A DNA stretch of 41,520 nt from the NCBI GenBank assembly GCA_913052585.1, contig CAJXEB010000017.1:1-41520 (forward strand), read 5' to 3'. This document shows, in pieces, positions 8,430 to 17,989 of this stretch. Origin of the DNA: an uncultured Flavobacteriaceae bacterium. GTDB lineage: Bacteria; Bacteroidota; Bacteroidia; Flavobacteriales; Flavobacteriaceae. Position 1 is the stretch's first letter. Every line of letters begins with the position of its first letter. The notes beneath the pieces are model-generated. The model did not search any database. It was given only the letters and a program-made list of their open reading frames with translations, and was not told where the DNA came from. A program made the translations under genes and the position numbers.

Positions 8430-10162
8430 TGTTTAGATTGTTTTCTTTCCTTTAACGTTCCTTTTTCTTTATTAACTCGCTTATTTTTAAAATGCTCTGG
8501 AGAGAGTTTTGAAGCTTCTGGTATTTGAAGTTCGTCTTCTGAGTTTTCATCAAAAAAATCATCTTCTACCTTAGGAAGCGGAATCCCTTTTATTTTGGGT
8601 AAGATAGGAGCTGGTTTCCCTCTAAATATATCGTTTACAATAAATAGTCGCTCATCGCCATACCAATTAAAACCTGGCAGAATTCTTGCGTTTTCAGGAA
8701 ATTGAGAAGGAGGATACAATTTTCCATTCACTTTTTTATTAAATCGAATGCCTCTTATTTGTTGATTTTCTAGATGCATTTGAATAGAGCTACTTGTGGT
8801 GTTGTTAATTCCTAATAACTCTTGTTCTTCATTTCTAGAGAAGAATATTACTTGTGTATTTTTCTCAATATTTATAGTATCTAAATCATTGTTTGTAAAC
8901 AATCCAATTAACCGTTCGCCTTTTACTTGATTGTATCCAGCACTATCTTTTTGAATGATAAATGCATTTTTAAAAACTTTTAAAGTGTCTAATTTACTAG
9001 TTTCAATATTCCGAAGTAAATGAATGGTATCACCGGTCATTTGGTTTTCACCAGTCCACATTATTGGATTTTGTAATAGTTTAGTGATTCCTGTTTTTTC
9101 ATTTACATAAATAGAATCGCATTTCCCACTTGTAGGTTCTTCTCCTGGTAAACCTTTTTTAAAGAAACGAGCTTTATAATAACCTCTTAAAATACGATTA
9201 TCTACTTTTCCAGTAATGCGTAAGGTATCGGCATGAACATAAATGGAATCATTTTCTCTAACCGTAATAGCTACTGCTCTTTTGGTAATAAAAACGGAAT
9301 CTTTTTCTTTAAATACTTCTGCATAATGTCCTTTAATAAAACTATTGTTTAAGGTGTCTATTAAACGAATATTATTGGTTGCGGAAGCAAAGTTTTTATT
9401 TCTGTCAAAATAGATACTATCTCCATACATGGTTCTGTTTTCATAATCAACTCTTGAGTTTTTTACAAAATATCCAATGTCATTTCTAGTGTTATAGTAT
9501 CCTCTCTCACAATAAACGATACTGGATTCACCTTCTATAGTAGATTTGCCGTATAAATAGGCAATTCCAGATTCTGAATAGAAATCTAATTGTTCAGAAT
9601 TTATGGTGTACTTTGGGTTTTTGATAACAACATTTGATAAGAACTGGTATTTCTTTGATTCTGCAAAGTACCTTCCAACGTTGCTGGTTAAGGTACTTGC
9701 AGTATCCTTAACGGTGCCTCCACTTCTATAAAACGCTTGTTGTTTAATACGGTCAAAATATAAGGTGTCTGTTTTTAAGGAAGTTTTAGAGTCGTTAAAA
9801 GCAACATCTCCACTTGCAAATGCAAATTGAGTATTACCGTTATACTCCCCGTATTTACTTTTCATGGAAACGGTATCTCCTTGCGAAATTTTTACAGAAC
9901 CATACGCTTTTACGAAATTGTCTTTTGTGTAAACATAAGCTTGATCGCACCACATTTCTACTCCTTCATGAACAATGTAAACTTGACCTAAATTATCACG
10001 AGTATAAATTACGGCGTCAGGGAATTCAGGTTTTTTTTCTAAATAACCAGATTTAACAGTTACCTGTGTTTTTTTCTCAGGAGTACTTTCTTCTTCTTGT
10101 GCAATTAAATTGCATCCGAAGAAAATAAATAAAAGTAAAAAAATGTAATTGTCAAGTTTCAA
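8426..10162 (-). CDS. OstA/LptA-like periplasmic protein
   Basis: This secreted 578-residue protein has a signal peptide (hydrophobic residues 7-20, cleavage likely after LIAQ). The rest is rich in beta-strand repeats of the OstA/LptA type, such as VYTKDNFVKAYGSVKISQGD, GEYNGNTQFAFASGDV and TLYFDRIKQQAFYRSGGTV. OstA-family proteins form a beta-jellyroll bridge that carries LPS to the outer membrane. The length is intermediate between LptA (~185) and LptD (~780), and no C-terminal barrel is evident, so a periplasmic LptA-type or Bacteroidota-specific bridging role is inferred. The start is a TTG at 10162 after an AGGA-like stretch: no ATG would keep the signal peptide, and the frame closes at a TAA upstream. 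Confidence 0.82.
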   Translation of the reverse strand: MKLDNYIFLLLFIFFGCNLIAQEEESTPEKKTQVTVKSGYLEKKPEFPDAVIYTRDNLGQVYIVHEGVEMWCDQAYVYTKDNFVKAYGSVKISQGDTVSMKSKYGEYNGNTQFAFASGDVAFNDSKTSLKTDTLYFDRIKQQAFYRSGGTVKDTASTLTSNVGRYFAESKKYQFLSNVVIKNPKYTINSEQLDFYSESGIAYLYGKSTIEGESSIVYCERGYYNTRNDIGYFVKNSRVDYENRTMYGDSIYFDRNKNFASATNNIRLIDTLNNSFIKGHYAEVFKEKDSVFITKRAVAITVRENDSIYVHADTLRITGKVDNRILRGYYKARFFKKGLPGEEPTSGKCDSIYVNEKTGITKLLQNPIMWTGENQMTGDTIHLLRNIETSKLDTLKVFKNAFIIQKDSAGYNQVKGERLIGLFTNNDLDTINIEKNTQVIFFSRNEEQELLGINNTTSSSIQMHLENQQIRGIRFNKKVNGKLYPPSQFPENARILPGFNWYGDERLFIVNDIFRGKPAPILPKIKGIPLPKVEDDFFDENSEDELQIPEASKLSPEHFKNKRVNKEKGTLKERKQSKQ

Positions 10163-10212
10163 ATAAAAATTCCTTTGTATATTGAATTAACGAAGATACT
10201 AACGAATTGGTA

Positions 10213-11484
10213 TTACCTATGAATAGTTTGTTTTCTATCTGGACCAACCGATACTACCTTAATAGGGATTTCTAATTCCTTTTCAAGAAAATCAATGTAT
10301 TCATTTAACTCAGATGGTAATTGACTAGCATCTGTCATTTTTGTTAAATCTTCTTTCCAACATTTAAATGTTGTATAAATTGGAGCTACATTTTCTTCTT
10401 CAATATTATAAGGTAGGTGAGTGATAGTTTCTCCTTTGTAGTTATAAGCAGTACAAATTTTAAGGTTTTTAAATCCACTTAATACATCACTTTTCATCAT
10501 CATTAGCTGTGTTACCCCGTTTATTTCACAAGTGTATTTTAGGGCTACTAAATCTAACCAACCACAACGTCTTGCTCTTCCTGTAACAGCACCAAATTCG
10601 CGACCTACTTTAGCCATCTCTTCACCTACTTTATCAAATAATTCAGTAGGGAAAGGTCCAGAACCTACTCTAGTTGTGTATGCTTTAAAAATCCCAAACA
10701 CTTCTTTAATTTTGCTAGGAGCTACTCCTAGTCCTGTGCAGGCACCTGCAGCAGTTGTATTTGAAGAGGTTACAAATGGATATGTTCCAAAATCAATATC
10801 TAATAAGGAACCTTGAGCTCCTTCAGCTAATATTGTTTTACCAGATTTCATTGCTTGATTCAAATACTCTTCACTATCAATAAAAGTTAACTCTTTCAAT
10901 TTCTTGATAGCATCAAAAAATTCAACTTCCATTTCATCTAAATCATATTGAATTTCTACATCATAGAAATTAATCATAGCTACATGCTTGTCTGCTAAGG
11001 CTCTATACTTTTGCTTAAATGTTTTAAGTTCTAAATCTCCAACTCGAATACCATTTCTCCCGGTTTTGTCCATATAAGTTGGTCCAATGCCTTTTAAAGT
11101 AGATCCGATTTTCGCTTTACCTTTTGAAGCTTCTGAAGCTGCATCTAACAATCGATGCGTTGGTAAAATTAAATGTGCTTTTCTAGAAATGATTAGTGTT
11201 GAAATATAATCGATATTATAAGGATCTAATCCTTCTAATTCTTTTACAAAAACAACTGGATCTATAACCACACCGTTTCCAATTACATTCATAGATTCTT
11301 TATGAAATATACCAGAAGGAATCGTTCTTAATACGTGTTTTATACCATCAAATTCTAAGGTGTGTCCTGCATTTGGACCTCCTTGAAATCGTGCTATAAT
11401 ATTGTAATCTCTAGTAAGGACATCTACAATTTTCCCTTTTCCTTCATCGCCCCATTGTAAGCCAAGTAATAAATCTACTGCCAT
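10213..11484 (-). CDS. purA: Adenylosuccinate synthetase
   Basis: The product couples IMP, aspartate and GTP to adenylosuccinate, the first committed step to AMP. The 423 residues match the family length. Visible motifs are the P-loop LLGLQWGDEGKGKIVD with the catalytic Asp, NAGHT with the catalytic His, IGSTLKGIGPTYMDK, EGAQGSLLDIDFGTYPFVTSS, TTRVGSGPFPTE and the GTP-binding KSDVL segment. The start ATG lies 3 nt after the fur-like stop, so the two are co-transcribed. Placement in the same run as relA/spoT is functionally suggestive because (p)ppGpp inhibits PurA in several bacteria; a regulatory link here is inference. Confidence 0.97.
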   Translation of the reverse strand: MAVDLLLGLQWGDEGKGKIVDVLTRDYNIIARFQGGPNAGHTLEFDGIKHVLRTIPSGIFHKESMNVIGNGVVIDPVVFVKELEGLDPYNIDYISTLIISRKAHLILPTHRLLDAASEASKGKAKIGSTLKGIGPTYMDKTGRNGIRVGDLELKTFKQKYRALADKHVAMINFYDVEIQYDLDEMEVEFFDAIKKLKELTFIDSEEYLNQAMKSGKTILAEGAQGSLLDIDFGTYPFVTSSNTTAAGACTGLGVAPSKIKEVFGIFKAYTTRVGSGPFPTELFDKVGEEMAKVGREFGAVTGRARRCGWLDLVALKYTCEINGVTQLMMMKSDVLSGFKNLKICTAYNYKGETITHLPYNIEEENVAPIYTTFKCWKEDLTKMTDASQLPSELNEYIDFLEKELEIPIKVVSVGPDRKQTIHR

Positions 11485-11487
11485 AAG

Positions 11488-11955
11488 TTATGCTTTTTCC
11501 TGTTCTGAATCAGGAGTTTTTTTATTTCCGTAAAAATAAAGTGAATGATTAATTATTTCAACATTAAAAACTTCTTCGATGGTTTTTTTTATAGCTTGGA
11601 TTCTAGGATCACAAAACTCTATAACTTCCCCATTAGATAAAATAATATGATCGTGTTGTTTATCAAAATAACATTTTTCATAATGTGCTTGATTTTTACC
11701 AAACTGATGCTTGCGAACCAAACCACAATCCAAGAGTAATTCTATGGTATTATAAAGAGTAGCTCTACTGACTCGATAATTTTTATTTTTCATGTTTATG
11801 TATAATGATTCTATATCGAAATGATCATTATGGTCATAAACTTCTTGAAGTATCGCGTAACGTTCAGGTGTTTTTCTATGCCCTTTTTCTTCTAAAAAAG
11901 CTGTAAAAACATTCTTAACTATTCCTTGATTATTTGGATTTATCTTAGCGTTCAT
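11488..11955 (-). CDS. Fur-family transcriptional regulator
   Basis: This metal-dependent repressor of the Fur/PerR/Zur superfamily has 155 residues. The winged-helix domain covers residues ~10-85 ([16 protein letters not shown], then the recognition helix [21 protein letters not shown]). The dimerisation domain follows with the metal ligands [20 protein letters not shown] and a late His (NHSLYFYG). The first CxxC pair of the structural zinc site of many Fur proteins is missing (ILSNG where ICxxCG is usual), so it does not carry the standard zinc clamp. Metal or peroxide specificity cannot be assigned. It sits 20 nt downstream of relA/spoT and 3 nt upstream of purA. Confidence 0.9.
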   Translation of the reverse strand: MNAKINPNNQGIVKNVFTAFLEEKGHRKTPERYAILQEVYDHNDHFDIESLYINMKNKNYRVSRATLYNTIELLLDCGLVRKHQFGKNQAHYEKCYFDKQHDHIILSNGEVIEFCDPRIQAIKKTIEEVFNVEIINHSLYFYGNKKTPDSEQEKA

Positions 11956-11975
11956 ATTGCAACAAAAATACTCAT

Positions 11976-14180
11976 TTATACTCTGGTAACTTTATCGATA
12001 CCATTAATTTTTTTAATGTTTTTCACAAGGTTATCAAGAATGGTGATATTTTTTACAACGACTATAATATTTCCGTTAAAAACACCATCATCACTCTCAA
12101 AATGTACACTTATCATGTTGATGTTGTGAGTATTTGAAATAATTTTCGTCACTTCATTTACCAGTCCAACGGTGTCAATTCCAGAAATTAATAATTCTGT
12201 TTTAAAATCACTTTGAGTAGAGTCTATCCACTTTGCAGTAATAATACGATAACTAAAATTGCTTTGTAGTTGAAGTGAATTTGGACAATTTTTTTTATGA
12301 ACCTTAATGCCATCAGCAACTGTTATAAATCCAAATACTTTATCACCAGGAATTGGGTTACAACAAACTGCGATTTTATAATCTAATTTATCATCATCTT
12401 TACCAAATACAAGTTGATCGTATTTTGCAGTAATTTCTTCTTTATCTATATCTTCTGGTTTACTAGGCTTTCGAAGCTTGTTTTTAAAGAAGCTTACAAA
12501 CATATTGTTTCTTGATGCTGCAAACTCTTTTAGTTTTTTATTATCGATAATACCAATACCAACTCTGTAAAATAGATCGAGGCTTGTTTTAATTTTAAAA
12601 TAAACGACTAATTGATTGATCGTGTTTTCGTCTAATGTGATTTTAAGAGATTTTAATTTTCTTGCCAAAATTACTTTTCCATCTTTTGCAATTTGTTTCT
12701 CTTCTTCTTTTAATGAAGATTTTATTTTTGAAATAGCTCTGCCTGAAGTTGCATAATCCAACCAATTTGAATTTGGCTTTGCTTTTTCTGATGTAATAAC
12801 CTCTACTTGATCTCCACTTTTTAATTGATGACTTAATGGAACTAATTTGCCATTAACTCTTGTTCCTCTGGTGTGTAGCCCTATTTCGGTATGTATGTTA
12901 AATGCGAAATCTAAAGCAGTAGAACCTTTAGATAGAGAGTATAAATCACCCATTGGTGAGAAAACAAAGATCTCCTTGGCATATAGATTTAATTTAAACT
13001 CTTCAACAAAATCTAATGCACTAATGTCTGAATTACCAAGTGTTTCTTGTAATTTATTGAGCCAAACGTCTAATTCAACATCACCTTTTTCTTTGTTTTT
13101 ATATTTATAATGAGCCGCAAATCCTTTTTCAGCGATCTCATTCATTCGTTCCGATCTAATTTGTACTTCAACCCATCTACCTTTTGGTCCCATTACTGTA
13201 ATATGAAGCGCTTCATAACCTGTCGACTTTGGAGATGATATCCAATCTCTCAATCGAGTTGGATTGGGACGAAAATGATCGGTAACAATTGAATAAATTT
13301 TCCAAGCCAGAAATTTTTCGTTATCTTCATCTCCTTTGTAAACAATTCGCACCGCAAATTTGTCATATACTTCATCAAATGAAACATTTTGAACCATCAT
13401 TTTTCTTCTAATTGAAAAAATTGATTTTGGTCTTCCTTTTATTTCATATGCTAAGCTTTCTTTATCAAGAGAATCTTTAATAATACTTGTAAAAGTATTA
13501 ATGTAGGCGTCTTGCTGTTCATTACTTTCCTTAATTTTACTGAATATATCGTTGTATACTTCCGGTTCGGTATATTTTAAACTTAAATCTTCAAGCTCGG
13601 TTTTTATATTATACATGCCAATACGGTGAGCTAATGGTGCATATATATATAAAGTTTCTGAAGCTATTTTTACTTGTTTATGAGGAGGCATAGCACCCAT
13701 GGTTTGCATATTGTGCAAACGGTCTGCAATTTTTATAATGATTACTCGAATATCTTCATTTAAAGTAAGTAACATTTTACGGAAATTTTCCGCTTGAAGT
13801 GAAATGTCTTTATCTGAAGAAAGATGCGATATTTTTGTAAGTCCATCAACGATTCTAGCTACTGCTTCTCCAAACATCTGTTCGATATCAGCTAATGTAT
13901 AATCAGTATCTTCTACAACATCATGAAGTAATGCTGCTGCTATTGAAGTGGAATCCAAACCAATTTCTGAAGCGACGATTTTTGCAACTGCTATGGGATG
14001 AAAAATATAGGCTTCACCAGATTTTCTGCGTTGCTCTTTGTGGGCATCAACAGCAATATCAAAAGCACTACGAATCAGTTTCTTATCTTCTTTGGTAAGC
14101 GTTCTATAACTGATTTTAAGCAATTTTTTGTATTGCTTCGCAATTTCTTTATTCTCTATTTCTATAGCCTCTTCTGTCAT
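11976..14180 (-). CDS. Bifunctional (p)ppGpp synthetase/hydrolase (RelA/SpoT family)
   Basis: This long RSH enzyme of 734 residues makes and degrades the stringent-response alarmone. Domains in order are: the HD hydrolase (residues ~50-200; [37 protein letters not shown], with the HD pair and D/N intact); the synthetase (~240-350; [47 protein letters not shown]); the TGS domain (~390-450; [20 protein letters not shown]); and a C-terminal ACT domain (~655-734). Both catalytic centres look intact, as expected where one RSH serves both activities. It heads the relA-fur-purA-ostA-aminotransferase run, with an AT-rich 108-bp upstream region. Confidence 0.95.
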   Translation of the reverse strand: MTEEAIEIENKEIAKQYKKLLKISYRTLTKEDKKLIRSAFDIAVDAHKEQRRKSGEAYIFHPIAVAKIVASEIGLDSTSIAAALLHDVVEDTDYTLADIEQMFGEAVARIVDGLTKISHLSSDKDISLQAENFRKMLLTLNEDIRVIIIKIADRLHNMQTMGAMPPHKQVKIASETLYIYAPLAHRIGMYNIKTELEDLSLKYTEPEVYNDIFSKIKESNEQQDAYINTFTSIIKDSLDKESLAYEIKGRPKSIFSIRRKMMVQNVSFDEVYDKFAVRIVYKGDEDNEKFLAWKIYSIVTDHFRPNPTRLRDWISSPKSTGYEALHITVMGPKGRWVEVQIRSERMNEIAEKGFAAHYKYKNKEKGDVELDVWLNKLQETLGNSDISALDFVEEFKLNLYAKEIFVFSPMGDLYSLSKGSTALDFAFNIHTEIGLHTRGTRVNGKLVPLSHQLKSGDQVEVITSEKAKPNSNWLDYATSGRAISKIKSSLKEEEKQIAKDGKVILARKLKSLKITLDENTINQLVVYFKIKTSLDLFYRVGIGIIDNKKLKEFAASRNNMFVSFFKNKLRKPSKPEDIDKEEITAKYDQLVFGKDDDKLDYKIAVCCNPIPGDKVFGFITVADGIKVHKKNCPNSLQLQSNFSYRIITAKWIDSTQSDFKTELLISGIDTVGLVNEVTKIISNTHNINMISVHFESDDGVFNGNIIVVVKNITILDNLVKNIKKINGIDKVTRV

Positions 14181-14288
14181 ATATTAAAAATACATAAATG
14201 ATTGTAATAAACAGTAAAATACATATTTATTTATCTGTATTTTTTTATAGTTGAAATAGATTAAAAAATCTTGAACAAAACCCAGGTA

Positions 14289-15521
14289 TTATTTTATCAT
14301 ATTATGGTAGCGTTGTAATAAAGTTGGATGAGAGTAATGTGCAAAAACATAAGCTGGATGTGGAGTAAGATTGCTTAGACTGTTTTTAGATAATTTTTTT
14401 AATCCAGAAATTAATGGAGCTGCTTTAAAAGTGTTTTTTGCATAATCATCAGCTTGATATTCAAATTTTCTTGAAATGTAATTCATAACCAATCCGGTAA
14501 GCTCAGAAATTGGACTGTATAAAATTCCAAATGCTATTAATCCAATATGAAATGATGGAATGGTTACATTTAACGCTTGAGATAATACAGGACTACCAAC
14601 AAATAATGAGAGTAACCAAAATGTAAGTCCCATTGTTAAAATACTTGCAATTAAATTGAAAACGATGTGCTTCCTTTTATAATGTCCTACTTCGTGAGCG
14701 AGTACTGCTACAATTTCATCTTCTTCTAAATCATTGATTAACGTATCATAAAGCGTTACTCTTTTTTCACTTCCAAATCCTGAAAAATAAGCATTGGCTT
14801 TTGTACTTCTTTTTGAGCCGTCAATAACAAATATTTTATCCAACGTAAAACCGACTTTTTGAGCATAATTTTCAATTTTCGTTTTTAAGGTGCCTTCATC
14901 AAGAGGTGTTTGTTTATTAAAAAGTGGCACGATTAACCGTGCGTAAAACATATTCATAAAAAAGGCAAATGCTGCAACCATTCCCCAGGCATATAACCAA
15001 AAATTACTTCCTGTAGATTCATAAAACCAAATAATTACAGATAACATTAAACCTCCTAAAAGAGCAGACATCGCCCACCCTTTAACCTTATCTAGAAAAA
15101 ATGTTTTTATAGTAGTTTTATTGAAACCAAACTTTTCTTCGATTACAAAAGTGTGAAAATAACTAAATGGTGTACTTAAAATATCACTTGCAAACATGAT
15201 ACCTCCAAAAAAGATAAGTGCAATAATAATATTATTATTTGAAAAAGTTCGTGCCCATTGATCTACAAAAGCAAAACCATCTAAAAAGAAAAAAGCCAAT
15301 GTTACAATCAATGATATTAATGAAGTGATCGAACTAAACCGATCATTTACTTTTTTATAATTCTGTGATTTTTGATATTCTTCTAGGTCATAGACATCAC
15401 TTAATTCAATTGGAATAGGATCGTTGTAATGTCTAGCATTCAAAGTGTCTAAAATTTTATCAATAATGAAACTTATTATTAATATAGCTATGATAATATA
15501 AAATAGGGTAGTGGATGTCAT
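14289..15521 (-). CDS. M48 family metalloprotease (Ste24/CAAX-protease-like)
   Basis: This membrane zinc endopeptidase of 410 residues has several transmembrane helices. The zinc motif is AVLAHEVGHYKRKH (HExxH), with the third ligand Glu in FEYQADDYA (E-x-x-x-D). The preceding KANAYFSGFGSEKRVTLYDT segment is characteristic of the Ste24/HtpX M48A group. Eukaryotic Ste24 cleaves prenylated CAAX proteins; bacterial homologues lack that substrate and are thought to act in membrane protein quality control. It ends 108 bp from relA/spoT's start. A TACCTTTA box (15540-15547, minus) lies 18 nt upstream of the ATG. Confidence 0.93.
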   Translation of the reverse strand: MTSTTLFYIIIAILIISFIIDKILDTLNARHYNDPIPIELSDVYDLEEYQKSQNYKKVNDRFSSITSLISLIVTLAFFFLDGFAFVDQWARTFSNNNIIIALIFFGGIMFASDILSTPFSYFHTFVIEEKFGFNKTTIKTFFLDKVKGWAMSALLGGLMLSVIIWFYESTGSNFWLYAWGMVAAFAFFMNMFYARLIVPLFNKQTPLDEGTLKTKIENYAQKVGFTLDKIFVIDGSKRSTKANAYFSGFGSEKRVTLYDTLINDLEEDEIVAVLAHEVGHYKRKHIVFNLIASILTMGLTFWLLSLFVGSPVLSQALNVTIPSFHIGLIAFGILYSPISELTGLVMNYISRKFEYQADDYAKNTFKAAPLISGLKKLSKNSLSNLTPHPAYVFAHYSHPTLLQRYHNMIK

Positions 15522-15569
15522 TTGAATTGTTCTAACTTTTAAAGGTATAAATTGAGTTTAATAAGTTCA

Positions 15570-16370
15570 TTATTTAAAATTCCGTTGTCTTTTTACTTCA
15601 AATAAAAGTATTCCAGCTGCCACCGAAACGTTCATCGAATCAATTTCGCCTTGCATAGGAATATGAATGTTTTTCTTGCTTTTATCTCTCCATTGTTGTG
15701 ACAATCCAGTAGATTCAGTTCCAACTACTATTGCTGTACTCTCTTTAAAATCGCACGTATAATAAGGTTCGGATTCTTGTAAAATCGCACTATAAATAGA
15801 AATGTTATTATTATTTAAAAGGCTTATAATCTCTGGAGTAGTTCCCATCGCAATTGTATTGGTGAAAACACATCCAACACTACTTCTAATAATATTTGGA
15901 TTGTATAAATCTGTTTTTGGGTTTGCAATAATAACGGCATCAACATTTGCAGCGTCAGCAGTTCTTAATATAGCACCAATATTACCTGGTTTTTCGGGAG
16001 CTTCCGTAACTAAAATTAGTTGATGGTGATCTTTTAATTTTAAATTACTAATGGCTAAGTCTTTAGATTCAGAAATTGCAATGATTCCTTCGGTAGAAGT
16101 TCTGTAGGCAATTTTTTTATAAACCTCAAAAGAGATTTCAATAAGATTGTTAACGTCTGTGTTTAATAAGTTTGATACTTCGTTTTCTGAAATAATCTCG
16201 GTACAAAAAAGTAGGGTATCCATTTTATAACCACCTTTTATAGCTAATTCTATTTCGCGTTTTCCTTCAATAATAAACAAACCACTTTTCTTTCGTTCCT
16301 TAGATTTCTCTTGAAGCAGCAAAACTTTTTTTATAAGTGGATTTTGAAAGCTTGAAATATTTTTTAACAT
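15570..16370 (-). CDS. SpoU/TrmH-family RNA 2'-O-methyltransferase
   Basis: This AdoMet-dependent RNA ribose methyltransferase of 266 residues belongs to the SPOUT fold. The N-terminal substrate-binding domain is KSGLFIIEGKREIELAI. The catalytic domain carries all three SPOUT motifs: EAPEKPGNIGAILRTADAAN, IVVGTESTGLS and IPMQGEIDSMNVSVAAGILL. It most resembles RlmB/TsnR-type 23S rRNA methyltransferases, but the target nucleotide cannot be read off. The frame extends to a TTG at 16463, but ATG at 16370 is preferred: the conserved domain begins there (MLKNISSFQNPLIKK) and a perfect -7 box lies inside the extension. Confidence 0.92.
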   Translation of the reverse strand: MLKNISSFQNPLIKKVLLLQEKSKERKKSGLFIIEGKREIELAIKGGYKMDTLLFCTEIISENEVSNLLNTDVNNLIEISFEVYKKIAYRTSTEGIIAISESKDLAISNLKLKDHHQLILVTEAPEKPGNIGAILRTADAANVDAVIIANPKTDLYNPNIIRSSVGCVFTNTIAMGTTPEIISLLNNNNISIYSAILQESEPYYTCDFKESTAIVVGTESTGLSQQWRDKSKKNIHIPMQGEIDSMNVSVAAGILLFEVKRQRNFK

Positions 16371-16374
16371 AGCG

Positions 16375-16382
16375 CAAATATA
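16375..16382 (-). promoter_or_regulatory. -7 promoter box of the SpoU methyltransferase gene
   Basis: TATATTTG on the minus strand is a perfect TAnnTTTG. Only four bases separate it from the ATG at 16370, so transcription would begin at or next to the start codon. No good -33 TTG is seen at the usual distance. Confidence 0.45.
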
Positions 16383-16479
16383 GCTATTTTGGAGAATTTT
16401 AAGTTTTATTAAATAGTAATTATTTGTTCGACTAACCCTTTTACAAAGGTTATAGCCAACCAATTATCAAATTTATTAG

Positions 16480-16641
16480 AAATTTGATAACGTAATTAAT
16501 ACTGGTGTTTTTGATCTTATAATTAACACTCCTATAGTTTTAGCAGATAAAGACCCATTGATTTATGAAGTTGAGCAAAAGCTTCGAAGAAATTACAAAC
16601 ATCAGAAACAAAATGAATACTCTTCTTTCTTAAAACTATAG
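16480..16641 (+). pseudogene. Possible 3' remnant of a gene
   Basis: The 289-bp gap between two minus-strand genes contains a plus-strand open frame of 53 codons without a plausible ATG. It reads ...TGVFDLIINTPIVLADKD... and ends ...EYSSFLKL before TAG. The mixed polar/hydrophobic composition is protein-like rather than typical AT-rich spacer translation, and it begins immediately after a TAG. It could be the C-terminal tail of a lost gene; no family was recognised. Chance remains possible at this length. Confidence 0.3.
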
Positions 16642-16659
16642 ATTTAAAATCATAGTGAT

Positions 16660-17964
16660 TTACTTCTTGCTATATTTTTTAGAATATCGTTTCCAAAGTT
16701 TAGTTTGATGGGTTTCTAAAGATATATTTCTACCATCAATAAAAGCATGACTTAAAATGTTAGTTCGCATATCTAAAGCGTCCCCTTCACAAATAAATAA
16801 AGTAGCACTTTTACCTGTTTCTAATGTTCCATAAGAATTGTCGATTCCTAAAATTTTGGCAGGATTTTCTGTAATTAATTGCAATGCTTTTTCTTTACTT
16901 AAACCTTGCGCAGCAACCTGACCTGCATAAAAAGGTAGGTTTCTAGTATTCATTCTTTCCATTTGTCCACTAGTTTGTAAAGCGACTAAAACTCCATCTT
17001 CAACTAATAATTTAGCTAATTTATAAGGTAAATCATAATCGTCATCATCATTCTCTGGAGTGGTATGTACTCTTTGAATTAAAACTGATACCTCATTCTT
17101 TTTAAGGAAATCACTTATCTTATAAGCTTCATAAGCACCTACCACAACAACATTATTTATTCCATTATTTTTAAGAGTAGTCACCGCATCAATCATTTCT
17201 TTTTCTCCATGTGCGTGCACAAACATTTTTTGCTTACCATTAAATAGTCCCTGCATTGCTTTATATGATTCATTGATAGTTTTAGGAGTTGACTTTCCAT
17301 AAGTTTTACTATTTAAAATAAAGTTCTTAATGCTTTCAATTTCTCCTTGGTATTTTTTGTTGGGCTTAGATGCGCTAGATTCTCCTAACCACCATCTTCC
17401 TTGAGCATAACTATTTGGCCAATTTATATGAATCCCATCATCTTCTTTAACTGCTGCATCTTCCCAGTTCCAAGCATCTAGTTGTACAATCGAAGAAGTA
17501 CCTGAAATAGTTCCCCCTCTAGGAGTAATTTGTGCAATTAATATACCATTTGGTCGCAATGATTCAACCACCTTACTTTCTGCATTATAAGCAATTAAAG
17601 ATCTCACATTGGGTATAAATTCGCCTAATTCATCTTTATCTCTTGTTTGTCTAACCGCATCAATTTCCACCAAACCTAAAGTAGTATTAGCAGCAATAAA
17701 ACCAGGGTATACGTGTTTTCCAGTGGCGTCGATAATAGTTCCTCTCAACGCTATTTTTGAGGTAGTAGCATCTACAACAGCTACTAATATTCCATTTTCA
17801 AAGGTGATGATACTATTTTCTATAACGGTGCCATTACCAATATGAGCAGTAGCTCCAGATATAGTGATGGTTTTATTTTGAATAGGAGCAGGTGTTTGTT
17901 GTGCAAAAACAACCAAACTAAAGCTCATGATTAATAGTGTTATTGTATTTTTAAATGTTTTCAT
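16660..17964 (-). CDS. Secreted amidohydrolase-family protein lacking the HxH metal motif
   Basis: This exported 434-residue protein has a signal peptide over residues 1-22 (cleavage near VVFAQ). The composite beta domain of amidohydrolases is clear (ENGILVAVVD, IIDATGKHVYPGFIAANTTL; C-terminal KILGIDNSYGTLETGKSATL). Where the family has H-x-H after P-G-(F/L)-I-D, this protein has A-A-N-T-T, so the standard binuclear metal site is not formed. A lone H-x-H occurs later (KMFVHAHGEKEM). It is probably not a conventional hydrolase and may be a partner of the larger amidohydrolase that starts 25 bp upstream and is co-transcribed. Homologues are usually annotated as amidohydrolase or imidazolonepropionase-like. 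Confidence 0.82.
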   Translation of the reverse strand: MKTFKNTITLLIMSFSLVVFAQQTPAPIQNKTITISGATAHIGNGTVIENSIITFENGILVAVVDATTSKIALRGTIIDATGKHVYPGFIAANTTLGLVEIDAVRQTRDKDELGEFIPNVRSLIAYNAESKVVESLRPNGILIAQITPRGGTISGTSSIVQLDAWNWEDAAVKEDDGIHINWPNSYAQGRWWLGESSASKPNKKYQGEIESIKNFILNSKTYGKSTPKTINESYKAMQGLFNGKQKMFVHAHGEKEMIDAVTTLKNNGINNVVVVGAYEAYKISDFLKKNEVSVLIQRVHTTPENDDDDYDLPYKLAKLLVEDGVLVALQTSGQMERMNTRNLPFYAGQVAAQGLSKEKALQLITENPAKILGIDNSYGTLETGKSATLFICEGDALDMRTNILSHAFIDGRNISLETHQTKLWKRYSKKYSKK

Positions 17965-17989
17965 AATAGAATGATTTCTTTAATTTGAA

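Noticed and set aside
16371-16463. 31-residue N-terminal extension of the SpoU methyltransferase from a TTG
   Set aside because: The extension is not like the family N-terminus and contains a perfect -7 promoter box, so it is probably promoter DNA.
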